Below are positions 17,470 through 25,358 of a stretch of DNA of 64,000 nucleotides, one piece after another (positions within the stretch are counted from its first letter, which is position 1; each line of letters starts with the position of its first letter). The translations under genes were made by a program, and so were the position numbers. The DNA comes from Actinomycetes bacterium (GTDB taxonomy: Bacteria > Actinomycetota > Thermoleophilia > BMS3ABIN01): the NCBI GenBank assembly GCA_021791195.1, contig JAJYXB010000007.1:62001-126000 (forward strand). Direction: 5' to 3'. Under the pieces are notes generated by a model. The model searched no databases. It worked only from the letters and a program-made list of their open reading frames with translations, and was not told where the DNA came from.

Positions 17470-19872
17470 ATGGAAAAGAAAATCGGAGTATATATCTGTT
17501 CCGACTGCGGCATCGGCGAGGCTCTCGACCTGGAGGCGCTTGAGAAGGTCGGGAAGAACGAATATAGCGCCGCGGCAGTCAGATCAGCGCCGTTCCTCTG
17601 CAGCCAGGAGGGCGCGCAGCTGATCAAGGATGACATCAACAACGAGGGCATCAACACCATCGTCATCGCCGCGTGTTCCGCGCGCGTCAACACCGATGCC
17701 TTCGATTTCGATCCCGCCCAGTACATTACCGAACGGGTGAATCTGCGCGAGCACGTTGTCTGGACCCAGCAGCCGCGGGCAGCGGCAGAGGCCGAAGCTG
17801 CCGCTCCTGAAGAGGCGCCGGCCGAGGCCGCCGCAGAGGGCGAAGCGGAAGCTCCCGCTGGCGAGGCTGCTGCCCCGGCAGAGACCGCCGAGGCCGCACC
17901 GGAAGCGCCGGCCGAGGAAACCGGTCCGCAGGTGAATGAGAATACCCAGGAGATGGCCGAAGACCATCTGCGGATGGGCATCGTCCGCGCCCGTGCCAGT
18001 GAACCGCCTGAGCCTCACATCGAGGAACTCAACAAGACCATCCTCGTCATCGGCGGCGGTCCCACCGGTCTTACCAGCGCACTGCAGTCAGCGGCCGCCG
18101 GCTACGACGTGGTGCTGGTGGAAAAAGAGGCCCAGCTGGGCGGCTGGGGCAAGAAGATGTACAAACTCATGCCGGACAAGGCGCCGTTCGCCGAGTCCCG
18201 CAAGCCCGACATCGACAACAAGATCCAGGCCGTCGAAGCCAGCGGCAAGATCCGCGTGATCATGAATGCGGAAATCGAGAAGACCGCCGGCGAGCCCGGC
18301 AAATACAAGGTGACGGTCAAGAGCAACGGCAGCTCCGAAACGCTGGACATCGGCACCATTGTCCTGGCCATCGGCTGGAAGCCGTATAACGCCAACCGGC
18401 TGGAGCATCTCGGCTACGGCAAATTCAGGAATGTCGTCACAAACGTGGAGATGGAGCAGATCGCCATCGACGGCAGCGGCACTATCGCCCGGCCTTCCGA
18501 CGGCAAGCAGGCCACCCGGGTAGCTTTCCTGCAATGCGCCGGACAGCGCGACCCGGAGCACCTGCCTTACTGCTCATCGGTCTGCTGCCTGACCTCTCTC
18601 AAGCAGGCGCTTTACGTCACTGAAAGCAACAGGGACGCGGCCGCGTTCATCGTCTACAAGGACATGCGCACGCCCGGGCTCTATGAAGAGTTCTACAAGA
18701 CGGCGCAGAACAACCCCGGCGTCATGCTGACCAAGGGAGAAATCACCAGCATCACCGAGGACGCGTCAGGCAACATCATCCTCGAGATCGACAACACCAT
18801 CCTCGGCGAAAAAGTGATGGTTGTGGCCGACATGCTGGTGCTGGCCACCGGCATGGTCACCAACGCGCTGCCGGCGCACGTCGAAGGCGTCACGGACCTG
18901 ACGCCGGAGTACGTCGGCTCGTGGCGCGAGACCGAGACCGTCGACGGCATCATCAAGGAGGTCGTGGCCGACCCGGTCGTGCTCAACCTGGAATACCGCC
19001 AGGGTCCGGAGCTGCCATATCTGAAGTACGGCTTCCCGGATTCGCATTTCATCTGCTTCCCGTACGAGACGCGCAGGACCGGCATCTACACCGCGGGCGC
19101 GGTACGCCACCCGATGACGGCGATGCAGGCCGCCAACGACGGCACCGGCGCCGCCCTCAAGGCGATCCAGTGCCTGGAGCTGGCCTCCAGAGGCATGGCG
19201 GTGCATCCACGCTCCGGCGACCAGTCGTTCCCGGAGATCAACTACACCAACTGCACCCAGTGCCGGCGCTGCACGGTGGAGTGTCCGTTCGGCGTCCTGG
19301 ACGAGGAGGAGAACGGTACGCCGAAGACCAACACTTTCCGCTGCCGCCGCTGCGGCACGTGCATGGGCGCCTGTCCACAGAGGATCATCTCTTTCAAGAA
19401 CTACAGCGTGGAAATGATTGCCTCGCAGATGAAGGCGATCAAGGTGCCGGAGGAAGACAGCAAACCGCGTATTATCGCGCTCATTTGCGAGAACGACGCC
19501 TACCCGGCGATCGACATCGCCGGCCTCAACCGGCTCAGCATCAGTCCCTTCTACAGGTTCATCACCATGCGGTGTCTGGGCGGGACCAACCTGGTTTGGA
19601 TCGCCGACGCGCTGTCGGCCGGCATCGAGGGCTTCCTCCTGATCGGCTGCCGCTTCGACGACGACTATCAGTGCCATTTCGTCAAGGGCAGCAAGGCGGC
19701 CAATGAACGGCTCGGCAAGGTACAGGAGACTCTCGGCCGGCTGATGCTCGAGTCTGAACGGGTCACCCAGGTACAGCTTGCCTTGAACGAATGGGACAAG
19801 CTTCCGCAGATCATGGAAGACTTTGCTGGAAAGCTGAAGGAATTCGGACCTAACCCGTTCAAGGGATTCTAG
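17470..19872 (+). CDS. qmoB: Quinone-interacting membrane-bound oxidoreductase subunit B
   Basis: An 800-residue HdrA-like protein fused to an MvhD-like domain. Residues 1-100 are a small domain with DCGIGEAL and ACSARV segments. Residues 102-154 are an Ala/Glu/Pro-rich linker. An FAD domain begins with VIGGGPTGLTSA. Two ferredoxin motifs, CTQCRRCTVECP and CRRCGTCMGACP, precede the C-terminal MvhD-like domain with ICENDAYP and GCRFDDDYQC. It probably shuttles electrons between the soluble partner and QmoC. The linker is longer and of lower complexity than I would expect for this subunit. Confidence 0.93.
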   Translation: MEKKIGVYICSDCGIGEALDLEALEKVGKNEYSAAAVRSAPFLCSQEGAQLIKDDINNEGINTIVIAACSARVNTDAFDFDPAQYITERVNLREHVVWTQQPRAAAEAEAAAPEEAPAEAAAEGEAEAPAGEAAAPAETAEAAPEAPAEETGPQVNENTQEMAEDHLRMGIVRARASEPPEPHIEELNKTILVIGGGPTGLTSALQSAAAGYDVVLVEKEAQLGGWGKKMYKLMPDKAPFAESRKPDIDNKIQAVEASGKIRVIMNAEIEKTAGEPGKYKVTVKSNGSSETLDIGTIVLAIGWKPYNANRLEHLGYGKFRNVVTNVEMEQIAIDGSGTIARPSDGKQATRVAFLQCAGQRDPEHLPYCSSVCCLTSLKQALYVTESNRDAAAFIVYKDMRTPGLYEEFYKTAQNNPGVMLTKGEITSITEDASGNIILEIDNTILGEKVMVVADMLVLATGMVTNALPAHVEGVTDLTPEYVGSWRETETVDGIIKEVVADPVVLNLEYRQGPELPYLKYGFPDSHFICFPYETRRTGIYTAGAVRHPMTAMQAANDGTGAALKAIQCLELASRGMAVHPRSGDQSFPEINYTNCTQCRRCTVECPFGVLDEEENGTPKTNTFRCRRCGTCMGACPQRIISFKNYSVEMIASQMKAIKVPEEDSKPRIIALICENDAYPAIDIAGLNRLSISPFYRFITMRCLGGTNLVWIADALSAGIEGFLLIGCRFDDDYQCHFVKGSKAANERLGKVQETLGRLMLESERVTQVQLALNEWDKLPQIMEDFAGKLKEFGPNPFKGF

Positions 19873-19882
19873 GAGGGAAGAG

Positions 19883-21229
19883 ATGGCGGACGAATCAGTA
19901 GAAAACAAGGAAGAATCGACCGGAGCCCCGGAAGCGGCGCCGGAAGAAAATGCTCCCGCAGCGGAGACCGGGAGCACCGCAGCGGTAGCCACCGCCGAGG
20001 CTGAAGGCGCAGAAGCCGCAGCCGAGGCCGAAGGGACAGTTGCTGAGGAAGCTGCAGAACCGGCAGTGGCGCCAGCGAAGATGATCCAGCCCGACATCGG
20101 CTTCGTGCGCGAGGTCATCGGCGCGGGCGGCACCGATCTGAAAAAATGCTTCCAGTGCGCGACCTGTTCGGTCGTTTGCAATATCACACCTGACGACCAC
20201 CCTTTTCCGCGCAAGGAAATGATCTGGGCGCAATGGGGGCTCAAGGAAAAGCTGGTGGCCGATCCGGACATCTGGCTCTGCCATCAGTGCAATGACTGCA
20301 CCGCCCAGTGTCCACGCGACGCCAAGCCGGGACGGGTGATGCAGGCGGTCGCCAAGATGTCGATCCCGTCGCTGTCCAAGCCGGGCTTCCTGGCCAAGGG
20401 CATCGGCAATCCGTCGATGATCGCCATAATGACGGCGCTGCCGCTGATCATCGTGGGGCTGGCGGTCGGCCTGCTGGGCAGCTTCAATCCGCAGCGTGGT
20501 GAAGGCGAGCATGCCGGCCAGATCGTCTACGGCCAGTTCCTCGGACACTGGCCGATCGTGGACGTGTTCTCCACTTTCTTCGTGCTGTCGATTATCATCT
20601 TCCTGCTGGGCATCCGCAATTACTGGGTGATGATGAAGAAACACGCCAGTGAAGAGGGCAGTCCTGTCTCCGGTAGCGGCATGGCCCAGGTGGGACCGGT
20701 GATCGGCGAGATAGCCGCGCACAAGCGCTTCGGCAAATGCGACGAGACCAAGGACCGGAAGGTATCGCATCTGTTCATCCTGTACGCCTTCGTTCTGCTG
20801 TTCCTGGCGACGGTCACCTCGACGATCTATACTGATTTCCCGCTGCTCTGGGGCGGGCACGGCACCGAGTCGCCCTATCCGACTCTCAGCCTGGTGAAGC
20901 TGTTTGGATATTCCGGCGCCATCGCCGCCGTCATTGGCATCGGCCTGATTACCATCAATCGTTTCAAGCATCAGGCGAAGGTCGGACTCGGCAGCTATTT
21001 CGACTGGCAGCTGATCGTCATGATCATCGTGCTGATGCTCACCGGGATCGGTTCGGCGGCCTTCCGCCTGGCCAATATCGGCGTGCTGGCTTATCCGACC
21101 TATTTCATCCATCTGTCAACTGTGATGTTCCTGTTCATTTACGCGCCCTTTTCCAAGATGGCCCACATGGTCTACCGCGCCACGGCGATGGCCTTCGCCC
21201 GCACTGCCGGCCGCGATACGCCCATGTAG
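19883..21229 (+). CDS. qmoC: Quinone-interacting membrane-bound oxidoreductase subunit C
   Basis: A 448-residue subunit fusing an HdrC-like iron-sulfur domain to an HdrE/NarI-like membrane domain. Residues 1-65 are an acidic Ala/Glu-rich extension. Two [4Fe-4S] motifs, CFQCATCSVVC and CHQCNDCTAQCP, lie near 92 and 136. About six membrane helices fill residues 170-440. It carries electrons to or from menaquinone. The start ATG follows AGGAGGGAAGAG, ten bases after qmoB, and a rho-independent terminator ends the operon. Confidence 0.94.
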   Translation: MADESVENKEESTGAPEAAPEENAPAAETGSTAAVATAEAEGAEAAAEAEGTVAEEAAEPAVAPAKMIQPDIGFVREVIGAGGTDLKKCFQCATCSVVCNITPDDHPFPRKEMIWAQWGLKEKLVADPDIWLCHQCNDCTAQCPRDAKPGRVMQAVAKMSIPSLSKPGFLAKGIGNPSMIAIMTALPLIIVGLAVGLLGSFNPQRGEGEHAGQIVYGQFLGHWPIVDVFSTFFVLSIIIFLLGIRNYWVMMKKHASEEGSPVSGSGMAQVGPVIGEIAAHKRFGKCDETKDRKVSHLFILYAFVLLFLATVTSTIYTDFPLLWGGHGTESPYPTLSLVKLFGYSGAIAAVIGIGLITINRFKHQAKVGLGSYFDWQLIVMIIVLMLTGIGSAAFRLANIGVLAYPTYFIHLSTVMFLFIYAPFSKMAHMVYRATAMAFARTAGRDTPM

Positions 21230-21253
21230 ACCGGCGTTCACCTTAAATGAATC

Positions 21254-21289
21254 ACGGGCTGGCCGCCACGTGCGGCCGCCCGTTTTTTT
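21254..21289 (+). terminator. Rho-independent terminator of the sat-apr-qmo cluster
   Basis: ACGGGC plus GGCCGC pairs with GCGGCC plus GCCCGT (one bulged T) and is followed by seven T. Confidence 0.88.
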
Positions 21290-21346
21290 GCCATCCAAAT
21301 GGTCTACAATGGATGGGGCAGATTCACTCGACGATCGGGAATCATC

Positions 21347-22234
21347 ATGGTTTCTCTGAACAACAAGGCTGTAATTCCGACGAAATACGAGCTCGACTCC
21401 GGGTTCAAGTTCCGCTGCCATCCCGGCATCTCCTGTTTCACGCGTTGCTGCCGCAACATCGAGGTGCTGCTGACGCCATACGATGTCGTCAGGATGAAGA
21501 ACCGCCTCGGCTTGAGCAGCACCGAGTTCCTGGCGCGTTATACGCGTTACCAGGAAGATGAGAAGACGACGCATCCGCTGGCTTTCCTGAAGATGAACGA
21601 GGACGGCGAGAGACTCTGCCCCTTCGTCGACGAGAAGGAAGGATGCAGGATCTACGAGGACCGGCCGGCGGCCTGCCGCTACTATCCTGTCGGTCAGGCC
21701 ACGCACCGGGTGGCTGGCGAGAAGCCCGACGAGGCGGTCCACGATGAATTCTACGTCATCGTCAAGGAGGAGCACTGCCGCGGTTTCGAGGAAGACCGGC
21801 AGTGGACCATCAGGGAATGGCGCGAAGATCAGGAGGCTGCCCGCGCGGACGAGTTCAACCGCGAGTGGAAGAACATCATGATGAAGCAGAACATCCCCCG
21901 CGACGACGAAGACAGGGAGCGGCGGCAGAAGATGTTCTACCTGGCCAGCTACGATCTGGATGCTTTCCGCCGCTTTGTGCTGGAAAGCCGTTTCCTGGAG
22001 ATATTCGATGTCGCACCCGAAAAGCATCAGAAGATCCGGGACGACGAGCTCGAGCTGATGTACTTCGCCTTTGATTACATCAAGTATATGCTCGGCATCG
22101 CGCAGGAAGTCAGGCTGAAGCCGCATGTAGCCGAGGAGCGCCGCCGCGCGGTGGAACAGGTCAAGGCGAGGGAGGAAGCGGAACGCGCCGCGCGTGTAGC
22201 GGCGGCCAGCGCCGAAGAAGAGCCGAAGGGCTAG
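21347..22234 (+). CDS. YkgJ-family cysteine-cluster protein
   Basis: A 295-residue protein with two cysteine groups: CHPGISCFTRCC near residue 26 and CPFVDEKEGC...RPAACRYYP near 90. This pattern defines the YkgJ/UPF0153 zinc-or-iron-chelating family, whose biochemical role is not established. The C-terminal half is charged, with a long helical tail rich in Arg, Glu and Ala. The ATG at 21347 is chosen because it places the first cysteine at the usual distance. It overlaps the end of the convergent VKOR-like gene by four bases and has its own upstream region after the qmo terminator. Confidence 0.8.
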   Translation: MVSLNNKAVIPTKYELDSGFKFRCHPGISCFTRCCRNIEVLLTPYDVVRMKNRLGLSSTEFLARYTRYQEDEKTTHPLAFLKMNEDGERLCPFVDEKEGCRIYEDRPAACRYYPVGQATHRVAGEKPDEAVHDEFYVIVKEEHCRGFEEDRQWTIREWREDQEAARADEFNREWKNIMMKQNIPRDDEDRERRQKMFYLASYDLDAFRRFVLESRFLEIFDVAPEKHQKIRDDELELMYFAFDYIKYMLGIAQEVRLKPHVAEERRRAVEQVKAREEAERAARVAAASAEEEPKG

Positions 22235-22686
22235 GTTCTGCCGGAGGCCTGCCGCGTCCTGCTCAGTCCGGCCGCCGCCGTAACTGTGGTGGCCGTCACC
22301 AGCGCCAGCGAGGTGACGCATAGCGGGCAGACAGCTTTGATGACAAATAACTCCACGTAGGTCAGCCACAATGAGAAAGCCAGCGCCAAAACGCCGGCTG
22401 TGGCGATTGCCAGCATCAGCCAGCGGCGCCACGCCGGCTTCAGGAGCGCTGTCAGCGCTCCGGCACCGATGAGGATATAACCGGCCATGCCGATGGCCGC
22501 CACCGGAATTCCCAGCAGCACGGAATAATCACTCTGATTAACCGCCGTGCAGCTGACCGTGGCATTGATGTCACACGACGATTCCAGGGGTGGCGCGTAA
22601 TGCTGGTTCAGGGCATAGCCGGCATCAGCGATCCCCGCCAGCGCCAGTACCGAGATGATTGTCAGGATGATTTTCATGCCCGCCAT
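22231..22686 (-). CDS. VKOR-family quinone-linked thiol oxidoreductase
   Basis: A 151-residue membrane protein with about four helices. The loop pair SSCDINATVSC near residues 35-46 and the redox motif CPLC near 118 are the conserved cysteines of vitamin K epoxide reductase homologues. Bacterial VKOR reoxidises DsbA-like thioredoxins and passes electrons to quinone, supporting disulfide formation outside the cytoplasm. No partner DsbA is fused or adjacent. The thioredoxin-like lipoprotein at 37961-38440 is a possible partner, which is inference. Confidence 0.85.
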   Translation of the reverse strand: MAGMKIILTIISVLALAGIADAGYALNQHYAPPLESSCDINATVSCTAVNQSDYSVLLGIPVAAIGMAGYILIGAGALTALLKPAWRRWLMLAIATAGVLALAFSLWLTYVELFVIKAVCPLCVTSLALVTATTVTAAAGLSRTRQASGRT

Positions 22687-22834
22687 CCAGTCTAGCTGAG
22701 CGGGTTGGCGGACGCCAGGCGGGGCGGCTGGATTTCCGCACCCAAACTCTCTAGAATCCTTGCTTGGATGTAATATAGGGTTGGAGCTGATTCGCGGTTC
22801 AGCCCATGCTTTATGGCCCTGCGCGGTCCGGACT

Positions 22835-22930
22835 GGAGAGGTGGCCGAGTCGGCTGAAGGCGATCGCCTGCTAAGCGATTAAGGGGGTTTTAAGCCTCCT
22901 TCGAGGGTTCGAATCCCTCCCTCTCCGCCA
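22835..22930 (+). tRNA. tRNA-Ser(GCU)
   Basis: The acceptor GGAGAGG (22835-22841) pairs with CCTCTCC (22920-22926) and CCA is encoded. The anticodon loop CTGCTAA gives GCU. A long variable arm and T-arm GGGTTCGAATCCC are visible. Confidence 0.96.
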
Positions 22931-22980
22931 ATACCCGATGGGCGATGACCGCGATCGCCCGCGGCATGAAGCCGCAAATT

Positions 22981-23057
22981 GCGCCCGTAGCTCAGTTGGA
23001 TAGAGTGCTTGACTACGAATCAAGAGGTCACAGGTTCGAATCCTGTCGGGCGCGCCA
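22981..23057 (+). tRNA. tRNA-Arg(ACG)
   Basis: The acceptor GCGCCCG (22981-22987) pairs with CGGGCGC (23047-23053) and CCA is encoded. The anticodon loop CTACGAA gives ACG, which TadA would edit to ICG. tadA is in this window at 33310-33786. Confidence 0.96.
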
Positions 23058-23620
23058 TTTCACCTTCGTCGATCTGCTCAAGTGCGTCTTTTCAGGCAGT
23101 GCTGTGTGATTTCATACAGTCAGATGCCGTCCCTCCCCCTGATTTACCCGCTCCGCGGGCCGCTACTTTTCTTGAAAATACCTGCACCCATCATGTTCCC
23201 GATAAATATACTCTGAATTGGCATGATTCTTGCATGTTTAATGAAGGTATCTTGGAGCCCGCGGCTAATTTTTATGCAAAGATGGTTTGTGACTCCGCCA
23301 TCGTGTAAATTTAGGCTCGGCTACTGAAAAGTTTAGGCTCGGCAGATATCCGGGACGTATTCATGCGCGAGGCTTCATCAGAGGAATGGTTAAGGCAACG
23401 TGACGTTATGCATGGCTCCGGAACGAGCGTTAATCAATAGTATGGAGGTAGCAGATAAGAACATAAATTATACCAAGTAACATTAAGCACATTGTTTCGC
23501 AGGCACTAAAGTAACATATTTGTATTAACAGGGGAAAATGGGTGGCGGTGCTGCGCCAGCAGCTCCCGGAACCAGGGGCCGTTTACTAGGGGGCCGTCGC
23601 CGGAAAGGAAAGAGGTTCTC
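23058..23620. other. Intergenic region upstream of the dsrE operon
   Basis: About 560 bases, AT-richer than the neighbours, with no supportable gene. It carries a sigma-54-like sequence at 23218-23235 and a direct repeat TTTAGGCTCGG around 23310-23345. It must hold the promoter region of the large downstream operon. Confidence 0.5.
23218..23235 (+). promoter_or_regulatory. Sigma-54-like promoter sequence
   Basis: TTGGCATGATTCTTGCAT matches the TTGGCACG-N4-TTGCW consensus at all but one position, with GG and GC correctly spaced by ten bases. It lies about 385 bases before dsrE. Whether the organism has sigma-54 is unknown. Confidence 0.35.
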
Positions 23621-23974
23621 ATGGCAAACATTAACTTCTTATTAACCGAAGGGCCATTCCAGACGGAAAAATGGTCCACCGCCGCGCAGATCGCGGGAGC
23701 GGCTTTGAAGAAAGGCCACGAGGTCACTTTCTTCTGCTATCTCGACGGCATCTATAACGGCCTGAGCACGCAGGAGTTCGCAGAATGGGAGAAGGTTCCC
23801 GGCGACTACTTCAAGGAATTGGTTGATAATGGTGCTGAGATTGTCTGCTGCGGCATCTGCGTCAATGCCCGCGGACAGCAAAGCGGCAAGTTCTTCTCAG
23901 AAGGCATCAAGGTCGGCGGCATCCCTGATTGGGCTGCATTCGTCGGCCGGGCTGACCGGGTAATCACTCTATAA
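23621..23974 (+). CDS. dsrE: DsrE-like sulfurtransferase
   Basis: A 117-residue DsrE/TusD-family protein. The N-terminal strand NINFLLTEGPF is followed by a helix, and the functional cysteine region IVCCGICVNARG gives Cys76, Cys77 and Cys80. This is where DsrE proteins carry the persulfide. The ATG follows GGAAAGAGGTTCTC. It starts a packed run of thirteen genes and would form a DsrEFH complex that receives or donates sulfane sulfur through TusA. The retained Cys suggests it is active. Confidence 0.88.
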   Translation: MANINFLLTEGPFQTEKWSTAAQIAGAALKKGHEVTFFCYLDGIYNGLSTQEFAEWEKVPGDYFKELVDNGAEIVCCGICVNARGQQSGKFFSEGIKVGGIPDWAAFVGRADRVITL

Positions 23975-23991
23975 ATCAAAGGGGTAAGAAA

Positions 23992-24342
23992 ATGGAAAAG
24001 AATATCCTGTTCATGTTCATGAGGGCACCTTTCGGCTCCATCTACTACACCGAGGGCCTGCGGGCCGTTGTCGGCATGATGAGCGGCCTGGACGAGCACA
24101 AAGTCACGTGCGTATACATGGGCGATGGCGCTTTCTACACCCTGAAGGGATCCGACAAGAGTGAATCGGCCGGCTACATCAAGACCATCGCTGACATCAG
24201 CGAGTCGCATTATTACGTCGATCGCGAGTCGCTGGCACAGCGCGGCATCGCAGAGAGCGACATCGACGACATGTTCGAGGTCATCTCCCGCGATGACGTC
24301 TCGAAGCTGATCTCTGACAATGACGTAGTCTACGACTTCTAG
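23992..24342 (+). CDS. dsrF: DsrF-like (TusC-family) protein
   Basis: A 116-residue DsrEF-fold protein. The opening KNILFMFMRAPFGSIYYTEGL and following region match DsrF/TusC. There is one cysteine near residue 40 in the beta-strand KVTCVYMGDGA, not at the catalytic position of DsrE. The start lies 17 bases after dsrE with GGGGTAAGAAA ahead. It probably acts as the structural middle subunit of the DsrEFH hexamer. Confidence 0.85.
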   Translation: MEKNILFMFMRAPFGSIYYTEGLRAVVGMMSGLDEHKVTCVYMGDGAFYTLKGSDKSESAGYIKTIADISESHYYVDRESLAQRGIAESDIDDMFEVISRDDVSKLISDNDVVYDF

Positions 24343-24350
24343 GAGAAAAA

Positions 24351-24602
24351 ATGGCACTTTATCTGATCAATCTACCATTTGCTGGAGTTGGCCTGGACAT
24401 GGCCAAGCGTGACGGCGACGCCAAGGTGGTCCTGATCGAGGACGGCGTATATGCGGATGTCTCCGGGCTGGACAATGTCTACGCCGTCAAGGAAGATGTT
24501 GAGCGGCGAGGCGTAGCCAACCGCGTCGGCGGCGCCAAGATCATCGATTACGACGAGCTGGTCGACCTGATCGTCGACAACAAGGTCGTCAATTTCGCTT
24601 GA
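24351..24602 (+). CDS. dsrH: DsrH-like (TusB-family) protein lacking cysteine
   Basis: An 83-residue protein with the DsrH/TusB opening ALYLINLP and the VVLIEDGVYA strand. It contains no cysteine at all. DsrH of sulfur-oxidising bacteria carries a conserved Cys near residue 20, but here LDMAKRDGDA occupies that region. The gene follows dsrF after eight bases with AGGAGAAAAA as ribosome-binding site. It would still complete a DsrEFH-type complex, but it cannot carry a persulfide. Confidence 0.85.
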   Translation: MALYLINLPFAGVGLDMAKRDGDAKVVLIEDGVYADVSGLDNVYAVKEDVERRGVANRVGGAKIIDYDELVDLIVDNKVVNFA

Positions 24603-24623
24603 CGTCAGAATCGAGGTAGCAAT

Positions 24624-24869
24624 ATGTCACTCAAGGAAGAAGGCGTAGTCAACACGATTGACTGCAAGGGTCAGAAATGCCCGTATCCGAATCTGTCGGC
24701 CAAAAAGGGGATGAAGGCGGCCAACGAAGGCGATGTGATCGAGTTCCTGGTGGATTACGAGCCGGCGGTCCGGGAGAGCCTGCCGACGCTGTGCAAGGCG
24801 GGCGGCTGGAGCTGCGATGTCGAAGAAGATGAGAGCGGCACTTTCTGGCATTTTTATATCAAGAAATAA
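24624..24869 (+). CDS. tusA: TusA-family sulfur carrier
   Basis: An 81-residue TusA-fold protein with the sulfur-binding motif CPYPN at residues 19-23 (the CPxP signature) and the usual alpha/beta layout after it. The N-terminus DCKGQKCP resembles other TusA proteins. TusA proteins hold sulfur as a persulfide on the first Cys and pass it between rhodaneses, DsrE proteins and downstream enzymes. It sits between dsrH and lbpA, as in other sulfur-oxidation gene sets. One of three tusA genes in this window. Confidence 0.92.
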   Translation: MSLKEEGVVNTIDCKGQKCPYPNLSAKKGMKAANEGDVIEFLVDYEPAVRESLPTLCKAGGWSCDVEEDESGTFWHFYIKK

Positions 24870-24890
24870 ATCTGACATAGGAGTCAAAAT

Positions 24891-25358
24891 ATGGTATTGA
24901 TCAAGGCTGGCACCAAGGAAGAATGTTCTTGGGACATGCCGGACGACTTCTACTACCACAAAAAGGACCATATCTGGGCCAAGGTGGAAGACGGCAAGGT
25001 GCGAATGGGCATGGATGCCTTCGGCCAGTGGGCCGCGGGCACGCTGGCCCAGATGCGGACATTTCCGGTGGGGCGCGCCATCCGCAAGGACCATGCGTTC
25101 GGCAACGTCGAGAGCGGCAAGTTCATCGGTCCGATGCGCTCGCCCGTCTCCGGCACCATTCTGGAAGTGAACGCGGATGTAGTCGCCAACCCGTCGATGG
25201 TCAATGACGATAACTATGGCAACTGGGTCGTGCTGGTGGAGCCGACCGATATGGAAGCGGACCTGGCGGACCTCCCCCACGGGGAAGAGGCCGTCCGTGC
25301 GTGGATGGAAGCCGAGCTCGAGGAATTCAAGAGCAAAGATCTGCTGAATTGCGACTAG
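24891..25358 (+). CDS. lbpA: Lipoate-binding protein, GcvH-like (LbpA)
   Basis: A 155-residue GcvH-fold protein with the lipoylation motif NVESGKFIGP, so Lys77 is the expected site. The following SPVSGTILEVN matches the lipoyl hairpin. No glycine cleavage genes are near; instead it lies among dsrEFH, tusA, lipoate assembly genes and hdr-like genes. That is the context of LbpA, the lipoate-binding protein required by sHdr-type sulfur oxidation. It probably carries the sulfur substrate covalently on lipoate. A second homologue is at 47550-47990. Confidence 0.9.
   Translation: MVLIKAGTKEECSWDMPDDFYYHKKDHIWAKVEDGKVRMGMDAFGQWAAGTLAQMRTFPVGRAIRKDHAFGNVESGKFIGPMRSPVSGTILEVNADVVANPSMVNDDNYGNWVVLVEPTDMEADLADLPHGEEAVRAWMEAELEEFKSKDLLNCD

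Noticed and set aside
18766-20271. Long open frame antisense to qmoB/qmoC
   Set aside because: No domain, and it runs across two real genes including their low-complexity linkers.
23009-23308. Plus-strand frame reading through tRNA-Arg(ACG)
   Set aside because: Its first part is translated tRNA sequence and the rest has no coding character.
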